DNA of 64,000 nt, from contig NZ_VBSB01000005.1 in assembly GCF_013337765.1 (NCBI RefSeq), positions 186,001 through 250,000 of the forward strand. The letters are read 5' to 3'. Within the stretch, counting starts at the first letter, position 1. The number at the start of each line of letters is the position of its first letter. Shown here piece after piece: positions 24,946 through 33,854 of this stretch. Under the pieces are notes generated by a model. It was not told where the DNA came from and made no database searches. It saw only the letters and a list, made by a program, of their open reading frames with translations. The DNA is from Mycolicibacterium sphagni. Its GTDB lineage: Bacteria > Actinomycetota > Actinomycetes > Mycobacteriales > Mycobacteriaceae. The position numbers and the translations under genes were made by a program.

Positions 24946-26484
24946 ATGAGACAACCCTTGCGTAGCAGCTTGAGCCAATCCCTGAAGATCGGCTCGCACG
25001 TGCTGAACGGATTCATTCACACGGCCAGGGTCGACCTCTATCGCTCCAGAGGTGTCCCCTATCCCGCGCTACAGACGTCGGGCACCGTGCGCTACAAACT
25101 CGACAACCCATGGCCACAACCGTCGCCGATCTCGAAGAACATGCCGTACGCGGTCCTGCACGTGGCCGGCGACGAGCTCAAGGAGTTCCTGGCCACCATC
25201 GTCGCCAGGTTCCGGCGCCAGGTGAAGTTCTCCTGGTTGTCCGCCGCGCAGTATCTGAGGAACAAGCCGCACCTGGACTGTCCCGACGACACCACGTTCT
25301 GCCGCTACATGACGCAGTCGGTGTACACCTACTTCCTCACCGACACCCTTGACACCGACGACCGAGAACTCCTCGAAAAGAACGGCATATCAAGCGACTC
25401 CGTGCACAAGTCCGACCTCGCACCGGTGAGCACAGTCGACCCGTTCCCCGGCCTCTACTGCACCGGCTCCGTCTGCTACTTCCGTGAGACCAGCTCCGGG
25501 ACGTTCGAGATCATCGGTATTGCCATGATGGACAAGCAGTTCCGCATGGGTGAACTGTTGCGGCCGTCGGACGGCAACAGTTGGCTGCGCGCGAAAATGC
25601 ATGTGCTGCAGGGGGCGACGTATCTCTCGCTGTTCGTCACACACCCCAAGTGCCACTTCCCGATGGATGCGGTGATCGCGGTGACCAGGACGCTGCTCCC
25701 GAAAGAGCACCCCATCGCCAAGCTCCTCGAGCCGCACATGTACCTCCAGTTGCCGCTCGACTATTCGGTCCTGCACATCAAAAATGGACCGGGATACAAC
25801 GATCCGATGCTGTACTACACCGCGTTCAGCGGCCGGGGAGCATCCCAGTACCGGCTCTTCGAATACTCCTTCGCCGGCCTGCCCGGTCATGCCGCCTTCC
25901 CGCCGTACACGTTCGGCTATCTTCTCGACTCGAGGAAGACCGAATACCTGGCCTACCTGAGGGGCTACTACGACGTCATCCTCGGGTTCGTCCGGGAGGT
26001 CATCGCCGATGTGGAACTCGACGACGTGGTGCTGGAATGGGCGCAGCAATGCGCTCACTACTCGCGGGGGTTCGGCGCCCCCGGCGGGACGTTCGACAAG
26101 GAGCAGCTGGCCGACCGTCTCGCGATCATCATGTGGAATTGCTCGGTCGTCCACAGCGCCGACCACCGAGAGTTCTACGCAATTCCCATGGAGCACAAGC
26201 CGACCCGACTGCGTATCCCACCACCATTCGACAGGAGCGAGTGCTCATTCGACGAGAAGGACCTCACCCAGGTCGACGACCGGCTGCGCCACTTCATGTG
26301 GCACGAGATGTACGTGCGCCCATGGCCGCTGAAGCAGCTGATCAACGTCAACTACGGATTCACAGAACCGGCTATGCAACAGGCCAATCGGGACTTCATC
26401 GCCGCACTCACGGCCTACGACGCCAGCCTGACGGACAACAAGTACGCGCCGTTGGGAGAACTCGCCACGAGCATTCAGTGGTAG
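24946..26484 (+). CDS. Divergent lipoxygenase-like protein with altered metal ligands
   Basis: A 512-residue protein recognisable as a lipoxygenase catalytic-domain homologue. It has WLRAKMHVLQGATYLSLF, then HPIAKLLEPHMYLQLPL (the conserved HPxxKLLxPH), the second metal motif MWNCSVVHSADHREF, and a C-terminal end PLGELATSIQW. By hand alignment the retained ligands are His233, His403 and His407. The first His (five residues before His233) is Ser228, and the C-terminal Ile is Trp512, whose carboxylate might still bind metal. There is no N-terminal PLAT domain and no signal peptide. The FAD oxidoreductase follows after seven bases. It could be an inactive or repurposed lipoxygenase. Confidence 0.72.
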   Translation: MRQPLRSSLSQSLKIGSHVLNGFIHTARVDLYRSRGVPYPALQTSGTVRYKLDNPWPQPSPISKNMPYAVLHVAGDELKEFLATIVARFRRQVKFSWLSAAQYLRNKPHLDCPDDTTFCRYMTQSVYTYFLTDTLDTDDRELLEKNGISSDSVHKSDLAPVSTVDPFPGLYCTGSVCYFRETSSGTFEIIGIAMMDKQFRMGELLRPSDGNSWLRAKMHVLQGATYLSLFVTHPKCHFPMDAVIAVTRTLLPKEHPIAKLLEPHMYLQLPLDYSVLHIKNGPGYNDPMLYYTAFSGRGASQYRLFEYSFAGLPGHAAFPPYTFGYLLDSRKTEYLAYLRGYYDVILGFVREVIADVELDDVVLEWAQQCAHYSRGFGAPGGTFDKEQLADRLAIIMWNCSVVHSADHREFYAIPMEHKPTRLRIPPPFDRSECSFDEKDLTQVDDRLRHFMWHEMYVRPWPLKQLINVNYGFTEPAMQQANRDFIAALTAYDASLTDNKYAPLGELATSIQW

Positions 26485-26491
26485 GCCCAGC

Positions 26492-27742
26492 ATGAAGATC
26501 GCCATCGTCGGCGGCGGAGTCGCAGGCCTGACCGCGGCACATCGTCTGCGCGCCAAGGGGTACCACGATATCACCGTGTACGAGCGTGGGGCTAGCGTGG
26601 GCGGGAAGGTGTGCTCATACGTCCACGACGGCAGGGCCTACGAACTCGGCGCGCTGTGGTCGTCCCCGCGCTACCGGATCATCGGTGAGCTGGCCGAGCA
26701 GGTGGGCGCGACACGACGGGCAGACCGGCTACCCGCCGTCCTGGACCACGCGACGACGAGCACCTACGCCCGCTATCTCCGCAATCACTATCGCCTTCGT
26801 GACGTCGGTACGGCCTTCGTCAAGCTCGCCCGTACGTTCTTGCGATATCCGGTGATTCGGAAGCCGACCCTGGCGGGCATTCCGGCGGCCGTGTGCGACG
26901 ACTTCGACCGATTCGCCGGACGCGAAGGCTTCCAGATTCTCGCCGACGTCTCCGCATCGTTCTTCACCGGCTGCGGATATCTCCAGAACGACCGTGTGCC
27001 CGCGATCTACCTGATGAAGATGATGCATCTGTTCATCGACGTCCTCATCGTCGACGTGCTCGGTTTGAAGAACACCCGCATCGACATCTTCGACAACGGG
27101 TGGCAGGAGCTCTGGAAAGCGATCGCGAAGGACTTCGACGTCCGCTGTTCGAGCACCATCACGCAGATCTCCCGCCACACCGAGAACGGCCTGACGACGA
27201 CGGCGATCACGGCGGATGACGCGGCCGAGGTCTACGACCGTCTGATCCTCGCGTCGCCACTGGACACCAGCCATCTGTTCCTGGATCTGCGACCGGACGA
27301 GCACGAGTTGTTCGCGAAGATCCAGACCCATCGCTACAAGGTGACGCTGATCGAAGCCACCTCGCTGCCCCACGCGTCGGTGGTGGACCACGTGCCGCGG
27401 ACGATGGCGGGCCACGTGAACCTGATCGCGCGCCAGCATCGTGACGCCGACGTCTTCACCATCTACCAACAGATCGAGGACGTCGTCAGCGAGGATGACG
27501 CCACCGCGCTGCTGTTCGAAGACATCGCAGCGATGGGAGTGCGGGACGCGACGGTGATCGCGGCCAAGACATGGAACTACTTCCCGCATGTGTCGACCGA
27601 TGACATTCGTGCCGGCTTCTACGAATCGATGAGCGCGTTGCAGGGCAGGTACGGCACGTACTACGTGGGCAGCGTCATGAATATGGAGACGGTCGAACAC
27701 ACCGCCCAGTTCTCTTCCGAGCTCGTCGATCGGTACTTCTGA
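26492..27742 (+). CDS. FAD-dependent oxidoreductase (amine oxidase/fatty-acid isomerase-like)
   Basis: A 416-residue Rossmann FAD protein. The N-terminus has VGGGVAGLTAAHRL, then YERGASVGGKV and ELGALW, and the C-terminus a YYVGSVMN region typical of the flavin amine oxidase superfamily. The overall layout resembles polyunsaturated fatty-acid double-bond isomerases more than polyamine oxidases. That, with the lipoxygenase-like gene seven bases upstream, suggests an oxidised or rearranged fatty acid as substrate. The substrate call is inference. Confidence 0.75.
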   Translation: MKIAIVGGGVAGLTAAHRLRAKGYHDITVYERGASVGGKVCSYVHDGRAYELGALWSSPRYRIIGELAEQVGATRRADRLPAVLDHATTSTYARYLRNHYRLRDVGTAFVKLARTFLRYPVIRKPTLAGIPAAVCDDFDRFAGREGFQILADVSASFFTGCGYLQNDRVPAIYLMKMMHLFIDVLIVDVLGLKNTRIDIFDNGWQELWKAIAKDFDVRCSSTITQISRHTENGLTTTAITADDAAEVYDRLILASPLDTSHLFLDLRPDEHELFAKIQTHRYKVTLIEATSLPHASVVDHVPRTMAGHVNLIARQHRDADVFTIYQQIEDVVSEDDATALLFEDIAAMGVRDATVIAAKTWNYFPHVSTDDIRAGFYESMSALQGRYGTYYVGSVMNMETVEHTAQFSSELVDRYF

Positions 27743-27815
27743 CGCCACCAACCCGCGAAGTTCGCCCATAACCATTCCCTCCGGGCCCGATAACAGCTTA
27801 AGATTCGCTGAGACA

Positions 27816-27869
27816 GCAAACGGGTGCCCGGCCGCTTCGCCGGTTTGGCACCCCGACCGGGGGGTTTGC
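27816..27869 (+). promoter_or_regulatory. Structured leader upstream of the exported metalloprotease-like gene
   Basis: An outer stem GCAAAC (27816-27821)/GTTTGC (27864-27869) encloses a 7-bp perfect stem GGGTGCC (27822-27828)/GGCACCC (27847-27853). That stem holds a GC-rich inner hairpin. An alternative CCCC/GGGG pairing competes with the 3' arm. The element lies 54 bases before the gene, so it could be a cis-regulatory RNA. I could not match it to a known riboswitch class. Confidence 0.4.
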
Positions 27870-27923
27870 CTGAAGTTCGCCAACTTCACGGGCAATTCGG
27901 AACTGCGCGAAGGTGGTGCGTCA

Positions 27924-29684
27924 ATGGCGAACGTTCAGCGTGGTGCAAGGGCAGGTATTGCCGCTCTTGCGCTGGGATTGTCACTCGCGGGCCCTGTCGT
28001 CGCCGTTGCCAGCGCCGACGACTCCGACAACAGTTCCGCCTCGAGTTCGGGTAATTCGGCAACGTCGAGTTCCGGGTCCGCCAAGAAGACGACTGGCCAC
28101 ACCGCACGGGGCCCGAAGGCCCCGTCATCAGCGGCAGCTGACGACACCATCAGCAAGTCGACGACCACGTCGAAGAAGACCGTCGCATCGTCGACGGCGT
28201 CGAGCACCGGCTCCTCAACTCGCTCCGAAGCACGGTCGCGACGGACGTCGAGCAACGCGACGGCGTCGTCGTCGACCTCGACCTCGACCTCGACCTCGAC
28301 CACGGACAGCACCGCCTCCGATGCGACCACCGGGACCACCGACACGGAATCGACGACCGAAAGCACTACCGACACCCCGGCCGCCAGCAGCACGGCCCAG
28401 ATGACGGCGGTGAAGACGAGTGCCGGCAAGACCGCATCGGCCAATGCCGATCCGATCACTGCGCTGCTGAATGCCATTCAGGACTCGTTCGCGGGTGCGT
28501 CTCTGCTGATCCGCCGCTCGTTCTTCAACGAGGCTCCCAGCGTCTCGGGGGTGCAGGTGGTCAGCAGTGAGACGACGGGCCCGATCAACGGTGCGGTCGC
28601 GGCGACCGATCCTGAACAGGACCGTCTTGTCTACAAGGTGACCTCGCAACCCCACTCCGGCACCGTCGTCCTCAACACCTCGGACGGCACTTACACCTAC
28701 ACACCGGATTCAGACTTCACCGGCATCGACTCGTTCACCGTCGCCGTGACCGATACCGGGCCGCATATCAACCTGCTCAACTGGTTCCGCAGCGCCAGCA
28801 GCTCTACGGCCGTCGGCGTCTACGAACAGCCCGCCACGGCCCACCGCATCACGTACACGTTCGTCTACGGATCGGGGTCGCAGTTCTGGTCGAGCGCAGC
28901 GCGAGCCCAACTCGCGTCGTCAGCCATCTTCCTGTCCAGCTATTTCGAGCCCCAGTACGACGTCATCATCACCTACAAAGTCACCGGTCAGTACTCGCTG
29001 ATGGGCGGGACGCTGGCCTCGGCGGGCAGCGATTTGACCAGCGAGGGTGACGGCTTCTTCCCGACCGTCGTGCAGAACAAGATCCTCACCGGCGTGGACT
29101 CCAACGGGTCGGCCGCCGACGGCACCATCGACTGGAATTTCGGTTATGCGTGGGGCTACAACACGGTTACCGGCGGTCAGTACGACTTCCAGTCCACCGC
29201 CATGCACGAGCTCCTGCACACATTCGGCTTCATCTCCGTCGTGGACAGCGCAGGCAACAACACGGTCGACAACTGGACCGACTTCGACAGCTTCATCGTG
29301 AACAAGAACGGCACCTCGGTGTTCAACGGCAACACGTTCAACACCGCCTACAACGCGAACCTGACCGGTGGCGACACCGGCCTGTACTTCGGCGGTGCCA
29401 ACGCGGTCGCGGCCTACGGCGGCCCGGTACCGCTGTACACCCCGAGCCCCTGGGAGTCGGGCAGCTCCATGTCGCATCTGGACGACGACACGTTCACCGG
29501 CGTGCTGGAGAAGCTGATGAACGCGTCGTCCGATACCGGAGTGGGTGTCCGGATCCTGAGCCCCGTCGAGATCGCGATCATGAAGGACCTCGGCTACACG
29601 ATGGTGTCTCAGTCCGCCGGTGGCGCAGTGCTTTTCATCGGCATGATGTTGGTCCGCCGCCGCAAGCAGCGGGTCGCCCGTTAG
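27924..29684 (+). CDS. Exported Ser/Thr-rich, Ig-like, metalloprotease-like surface protein
   Basis: A 586-residue protein in four parts: a signal peptide (residues 1 to about 31), a Ser/Thr-rich linker of about 130 residues with an STSTST run, a cadherin/VCBS-like beta domain (about 195-275), and a C-terminal zinc-protease-like domain. The protease motif HELLHTFGF has His428, Glu429 and His432. A third ligand at the usual metzincin place is Ser438; Asp441 could substitute. The end has a hydrophobic segment followed by RRRKQR, which suggests a membrane anchor. It is probably cell-surface linked. Substrates are unknown. Confidence 0.78.
   Translation: MANVQRGARAGIAALALGLSLAGPVVAVASADDSDNSSASSSGNSATSSSGSAKKTTGHTARGPKAPSSAAADDTISKSTTTSKKTVASSTASSTGSSTRSEARSRRTSSNATASSSTSTSTSTSTTDSTASDATTGTTDTESTTESTTDTPAASSTAQMTAVKTSAGKTASANADPITALLNAIQDSFAGASLLIRRSFFNEAPSVSGVQVVSSETTGPINGAVAATDPEQDRLVYKVTSQPHSGTVVLNTSDGTYTYTPDSDFTGIDSFTVAVTDTGPHINLLNWFRSASSSTAVGVYEQPATAHRITYTFVYGSGSQFWSSAARAQLASSAIFLSSYFEPQYDVIITYKVTGQYSLMGGTLASAGSDLTSEGDGFFPTVVQNKILTGVDSNGSAADGTIDWNFGYAWGYNTVTGGQYDFQSTAMHELLHTFGFISVVDSAGNNTVDNWTDFDSFIVNKNGTSVFNGNTFNTAYNANLTGGDTGLYFGGANAVAAYGGPVPLYTPSPWESGSSMSHLDDDTFTGVLEKLMNASSDTGVGVRILSPVEIAIMKDLGYTMVSQSAGGAVLFIGMMLVRRRKQRVAR
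28272..28301 (+). repeat. Five perfect TCGACC hexamers in the Ser/Thr linker
   Basis: TCGACC is repeated five times without change, coding for alternating Ser and Thr. Gain or loss of a unit would keep the frame and alter linker length by two residues. Confidence 0.9.
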
Positions 29685-30076
29685 TTGTTGCTGCTCGGGC
29701 AGGACAGCGTGAGGAACACCGTGGTGTTGGGCGGTGGTGCATCACCGCGAAGGCCGTCGATACCGCTGATCTTGCACGACGACAGCGGGCTGTTCTTGTC
29801 GCCGTCGCCGATGTTGACCTGGACCAGGTAGCCGTTGCTCTGCAACGCCAGGATGCCGTCGGCGGCGTTCTGATTCTGGTTGAACGCTCGCGGCGGCATC
29901 TGGAGGATGCCCTTCTCCGATGGCGACGGCGCCGGCTTACTGGTCGCGGATGTAGTGCTCGACGGGCTCTCCTTGGAGGACTGCCCGCAACCCGCTGAAA
30001 GACCCACCGCGGCAACGACGGCCACAAAGCCCGCAGTCAGCACCAGCTGACGAGAAAATGCGACCGATCGATTCAT
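29681..30076 (-). CDS. Small lipoprotein, CPxSNN family
   Basis: A 131-residue lipoprotein. The signal peptide ends in the lipobox LSAGC (lipidated Cys about residue 30), followed by a Ser/Pro linker. A C-terminal domain holds GYLVQVN, SSCKISG and the terminal LSCPSSNN. It shares the LQxxGYxV...C...SCPxSNN layout with the secreted protein at 33855-34178. Its stop overlaps the stop of the convergent surface protein (TTAG). ATG 30106 is an alternative start. The function is not known. Confidence 0.75.
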   Translation of the reverse strand: MNRSVAFSRQLVLTAGFVAVVAAVGLSAGCGQSSKESPSSTTSATSKPAPSPSEKGILQMPPRAFNQNQNAADGILALQSNGYLVQVNIGDGDKNSPLSSCKISGIDGLRGDAPPPNTTVFLTLSCPSSNN

Positions 30077-30241
30077 GCCGTCCGTACCGGCGCTCCCATT
30101 GACCATGATCCGCAACCTAACCTCCACCGCGCGCGCGACAAAATACATCCGCGCTTTGCAACGGTGGTTCAGACAAAATTCTTCCACGCGCAACCTTCCC
30201 GACATGACCTCTCGCGCGCAGCGCCGCTGATATCGTCGGGC

Positions 30242-31855
30242 ATGTCGACGACGACGCGGGCGACGAAGTGGTTGTCACTGTGCGCAGTCGCCGTTACGGC
30301 CGGCGGGCTCACCTTGTCAACGAGCCAGCCGGACAGCACACCGGTTCCTTCCGGCACCATCACCGGGCCCTACGCGTCGCTGCTGTCCGCATCCACGGAC
30401 CTGGGGCCGGCCGGCCCCCAGCGCGTAAAGCTCGTGGCGGGGCTACACACCGATACACCGCCGGTGGCGTTGATCGACTGGGCGCAGCGACACGGGCTGT
30501 CGGTGCAGTGGCGACCCGGCAATCGGTGGGCGGACATTGATGGGGCGCCCGCCGCCATCGGTTCCGCGTTCGGCGTTGCCGTACACGACTACCGCGGCCG
30601 GCTGGGCCAGGTTTTCTACGCCTCACCCCAGCAGCCACCGATCCCCACTGCGATCGGTGGGGAGGTCAGCGAACTCGGCCGAATCCTGGGTTATATACCG
30701 CATTACGAGTCGGTGCCGTTCATCATGCCGCTCGACGTACCCAACGAGGGCCTGCCCCCCGCAGGATTGCTGCGCACCTACAACGCTGTGCCGTTGCACG
30801 GCAACGGCTACACCGGCAAGGGCACCACGGTGCTGGTGTTCGCGTTCGACGGTTTCGACCAAGAAGACCTCGACATGTTTTCGACGTGGTTCAACCTGCC
30901 CAAGTTCACCCCAGAGCTGATGGGCGACATGCCTTCCCAGCGCACCGGCGAAGCGACCATGGATCTGGAGGCCATCCACGCGGTCGCCCCCGACGCCAAG
31001 ACCGTTCTGGTCAACGCTCGCGACACGGTGTCCGGTGATGCCACCTATCAGAAGATCGGCGCCTTGATGGAAGAGGCAGACCGCCGTTATCCCGGTGCGG
31101 TGTGGAGCTTTTCGATCGGCTGGGGCTGCGACAAGATCTCGACGGCGGCCGACCTGCTGCCGATCCGCTCGGCTCTCAGCTCGGCGATGCGGCACGGCAC
31201 CACCGCATTCAACGCCAGCGGTGACCTCGCCGGCCTGGAATGCAAGGGTGGCCACAACTGGTCCTCACCACCGGCGCCCGACGATGTCGGTCTGGACTCG
31301 GTGGCGTCACTGCCGGAGATGACCGACGTCGGCGGCACCACGCTGTCCACCGACGCCGAGGGACGATGGCTGGCCGAACAGTCCTGGTTCGCCCCCGCGA
31401 TATCCCAAGGCACCGGTGGCGGCGTGTCCAACCTGTTCGAACGCCCGCCGTGGCAATCGGAATTGCGGGTGGCCGCCCCGCCGGGCCGGCGGCTGACCCC
31501 CGACATCGCGGCGGTCGCCGATCCCTACACCGGTGTCCGGATCGTCTTCAAGCGCCAGCACGTGGTGGGTGGCGGCACATCGCTGGCCGCCCCGATCTGG
31601 GCAGGACTGACCGCCTTGATGAACGAGTACCTCGTGCGCAACGGTGGCGGACCGATCGGCGAGTTAAATCCGCTGCTCTACGAAATTGCCCAGGGGGCAA
31701 GACTTCCGGCCTTCCGCGACGTGACACTGGGCGGCAATGCCGTCGATGACGCGGGGCCGGGTTACGATCTGGTGACCGGGCTCGGCACTCCAGACGTCGA
31801 CCATCTGGTCCAGGACATCCTGGCGCTACAGAGATGCGGTGTCGGATGCGGATGA
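30242..31855 (+). CDS. Secreted S53 sedolisin/kumamolisin-type serine carboxyl protease
   Basis: A 537-residue exported protease precursor with a signal peptide, an activation prodomain (about 65-170) and an S53 catalytic domain. The full catalytic set can be placed: Glu237 and Asp241 in GEATMDLEAI, oxyanion Asp328 in NASGDLAG, and the nucleophile Ser447 in GGTSLAAP. The C-terminal AGPGYDLVTGLGTPD is the calcium-site region. Such enzymes cut proteins at acidic pH. The stop overlaps the start of the zinc-ribbon membrane gene (ATGA), implying a functional link. Confidence 0.9.
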   Translation: MSTTTRATKWLSLCAVAVTAGGLTLSTSQPDSTPVPSGTITGPYASLLSASTDLGPAGPQRVKLVAGLHTDTPPVALIDWAQRHGLSVQWRPGNRWADIDGAPAAIGSAFGVAVHDYRGRLGQVFYASPQQPPIPTAIGGEVSELGRILGYIPHYESVPFIMPLDVPNEGLPPAGLLRTYNAVPLHGNGYTGKGTTVLVFAFDGFDQEDLDMFSTWFNLPKFTPELMGDMPSQRTGEATMDLEAIHAVAPDAKTVLVNARDTVSGDATYQKIGALMEEADRRYPGAVWSFSIGWGCDKISTAADLLPIRSALSSAMRHGTTAFNASGDLAGLECKGGHNWSSPPAPDDVGLDSVASLPEMTDVGGTTLSTDAEGRWLAEQSWFAPAISQGTGGGVSNLFERPPWQSELRVAAPPGRRLTPDIAAVADPYTGVRIVFKRQHVVGGGTSLAAPIWAGLTALMNEYLVRNGGGPIGELNPLLYEIAQGARLPAFRDVTLGGNAVDDAGPGYDLVTGLGTPDVDHLVQDILALQRCGVGCG

Positions 31856-33741
31856 CCATCGACTGCCCGGCGTGCGGCACCGAGGTGCCCGCCGGCGTGT
31901 TCTGCGGACTGTGTGGTGCGCACCTGAATCCACAACCCGGGGACGGCCCGCGGTGGCTGCGCCCCCGGGTCTACTGCGCCGCGCCGGACGAACACGTGTT
32001 GCGGCCCTCGATCGCCAGTTCACTGTTTCCGCATCTGTCCCAGTTCTCCCGCACCCCTGTCAATCTCGGACTCGTCCTGGTTGTGGCCGCGATGGCGGTC
32101 GCGGTGCAGTTGCGCCTGCCTGGCGCCCTGGTGACCGTCGCGGCGCTCGGCCTGCCCCTGCTCTTCGTGATCCACCGTCATCAAACCGGTGCCTACCGGG
32201 ACATCCCGCGCGGCTCGCTGGTGATCACCATCGCGCTCGGCATCGCCATCGGCGTGGGCTGGGTATTGCTCACCGGCGATCTCGTGATTCGGGAGACGGG
32301 CGCGCCTTTCGACGCAGGAATCGCCGGCAACCGAGTGCTGCGCGACGGCCTCGGCGTCGCCGAGGGTGGTGCTCTGCTGATGATGATTCCCGCCGCTGTG
32401 GTCCGGCTGATCCGGCCCGGTACCCGGGAATCGTTGAACGGCTTCGTAATCGGTGTGCTTTCTGCCCTCAGCTTCACGGCTGCGGCGACGTTCACCAGAC
32501 TGGCGCCCCAATTCGCCGCGGCCACGGTGGCCAAGAACCGGCCGGTGGAATGGCTGCTGGTCGAGGCCGGTATTCGTGGCGTGACGATACCGTTGACTGC
32601 GGCCTGCGCGGGCGGATTGTTAGGCGCCGCACTGTGGTTCAAGCGCCCAGCGGGCCAGACCCCGCTGCGCCGCTCGCTGGTGAGTGCGGCACTGCTGTTG
32701 TTCGGGGTCGCCATCCTGGGCGTGTACGCGATCGTGGGCATCACCGACGTCGCCGGACTTTCCCAGGAGAAGATGCTCGCCTGGCATATCGCGATGGCGG
32801 TGGTGGCATTACTGGCGCTGCGGATCGGTCTGCAACTCGCACTCCTGCACGAGAAGCCGGATCCGGTCCGGGATGAGCCACAGCTGTGTCTGCATTGCCG
32901 AAACGTGGTGCCGGAGATGGCATTCTGCCCCGCATGTGGCGCAGCCACGCATGCCTCGTCGGCCAAGTCGCGGGCCGAGCGTCGCGAGGTGGTGCCGCAG
33001 TCAAACCCGCCATCGGATACCGGGACAGCGGTCTGGCCGGGCTACGCGGTCGAGGCGGAGACCTATAGCTGCGGGCCGTTATCCCGTACGACGAGCGTCC
33101 GCGTCCTGAGCATGTGGACTGCTGCGATCGTCGTGGTGACCGCACCACTGATCGTGCTCTCGGCGAGCATCTCCGAACCGGCGGTCATCTTCAACTGCCC
33201 ACCGGACTGCGGCCGGCCACCCACCGGTACTCCCGTTGCGGCCCTGCCGCGATTCACCGCGCCCGACGGGGGGTTCTCGGTGTCGTACCCCGCTCCGGGA
33301 TCGGCGTACGAGATCACCTTCGACACCGACGGCGTCAGAGCCCGTTTCACCGGTGGCGACGGCGGCACCCTGAAGCTGTGGGGCAGGCCCGCAGCAGGGA
33401 AGTCGGCCAAGGACGTCGTCGATGCGTTTTTGGCCGAACGCTATCCGGACGCACGCACCGCCTATGAGATCCCCAACGCGATGGTCGGCTACCAGCACGG
33501 GTACGGCGAGGTCGCCGACATCTGGCCACAGGACGGCGACGCCAGTTACCGCCATCTGCGGGTGGTCATTCTGGTCGCCGTCAAGAACGACCTCGCACTG
33601 ATCGCGGGTGCGATCGGCCCCTTCCGCGAGTTCGGCCCGAAGTTCGGCCCCGGCCGTCCGTCAGGCGCCAACCTGGAGCTGGCGATGGATTTGGACAAGT
33701 ACGTCAATAGCTTTGCCTGGCAAGGCGATCCGCCGCGCTAG
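31852..33741 (+). CDS. Zinc-ribbon polytopic membrane protein with exported C-terminal domain
   Basis: A 629-residue protein. It begins with a zinc ribbon (CPACG, CGLCG), followed by about eight hydrophobic segments, a second zinc ribbon (CLHCR, CPACG) near residue 350, one more transmembrane helix, and a C-terminal soluble domain of about 180 residues (FSVSYPAPGSAYEITF region). The ATG at 31852 overlaps the S53 protease stop. The membrane part superficially resembles PrsW-like proteins, but I did not find their catalytic motifs. It may regulate, anchor or sense the coupled protease. The function is not known. Confidence 0.7.
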   Translation: MTIDCPACGTEVPAGVFCGLCGAHLNPQPGDGPRWLRPRVYCAAPDEHVLRPSIASSLFPHLSQFSRTPVNLGLVLVVAAMAVAVQLRLPGALVTVAALGLPLLFVIHRHQTGAYRDIPRGSLVITIALGIAIGVGWVLLTGDLVIRETGAPFDAGIAGNRVLRDGLGVAEGGALLMMIPAAVVRLIRPGTRESLNGFVIGVLSALSFTAAATFTRLAPQFAAATVAKNRPVEWLLVEAGIRGVTIPLTAACAGGLLGAALWFKRPAGQTPLRRSLVSAALLLFGVAILGVYAIVGITDVAGLSQEKMLAWHIAMAVVALLALRIGLQLALLHEKPDPVRDEPQLCLHCRNVVPEMAFCPACGAATHASSAKSRAERREVVPQSNPPSDTGTAVWPGYAVEAETYSCGPLSRTTSVRVLSMWTAAIVVVTAPLIVLSASISEPAVIFNCPPDCGRPPTGTPVAALPRFTAPDGGFSVSYPAPGSAYEITFDTDGVRARFTGGDGGTLKLWGRPAAGKSAKDVVDAFLAERYPDARTAYEIPNAMVGYQHGYGEVADIWPQDGDASYRHLRVVILVAVKNDLALIAGAIGPFREFGPKFGPGRPSGANLELAMDLDKYVNSFAWQGDPPR

Positions 33742-33854
33742 CGGCAGCAGGTGGGATCCAGCACAGCGCATAACGCGTTCAGCGAGTCACGACGGGGACG
33801 GTGATACACCGCCCTCCTCGACGGATAGGGCGTGGCGGTACCTTCCGACCGCGC

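Noticed and set aside
27743..27923. c-di-AMP (ydaO-type) riboswitch
   Set aside because: The leader is structured and precedes an exported protein, but I could not find the conserved ydaO core sequences; left as an unclassified leader.
31852..33741. PrsW-type intramembrane protease
   Set aside because: The hydrophobic layout is loosely similar, but I did not find the conserved glutamate motifs of PrsW.
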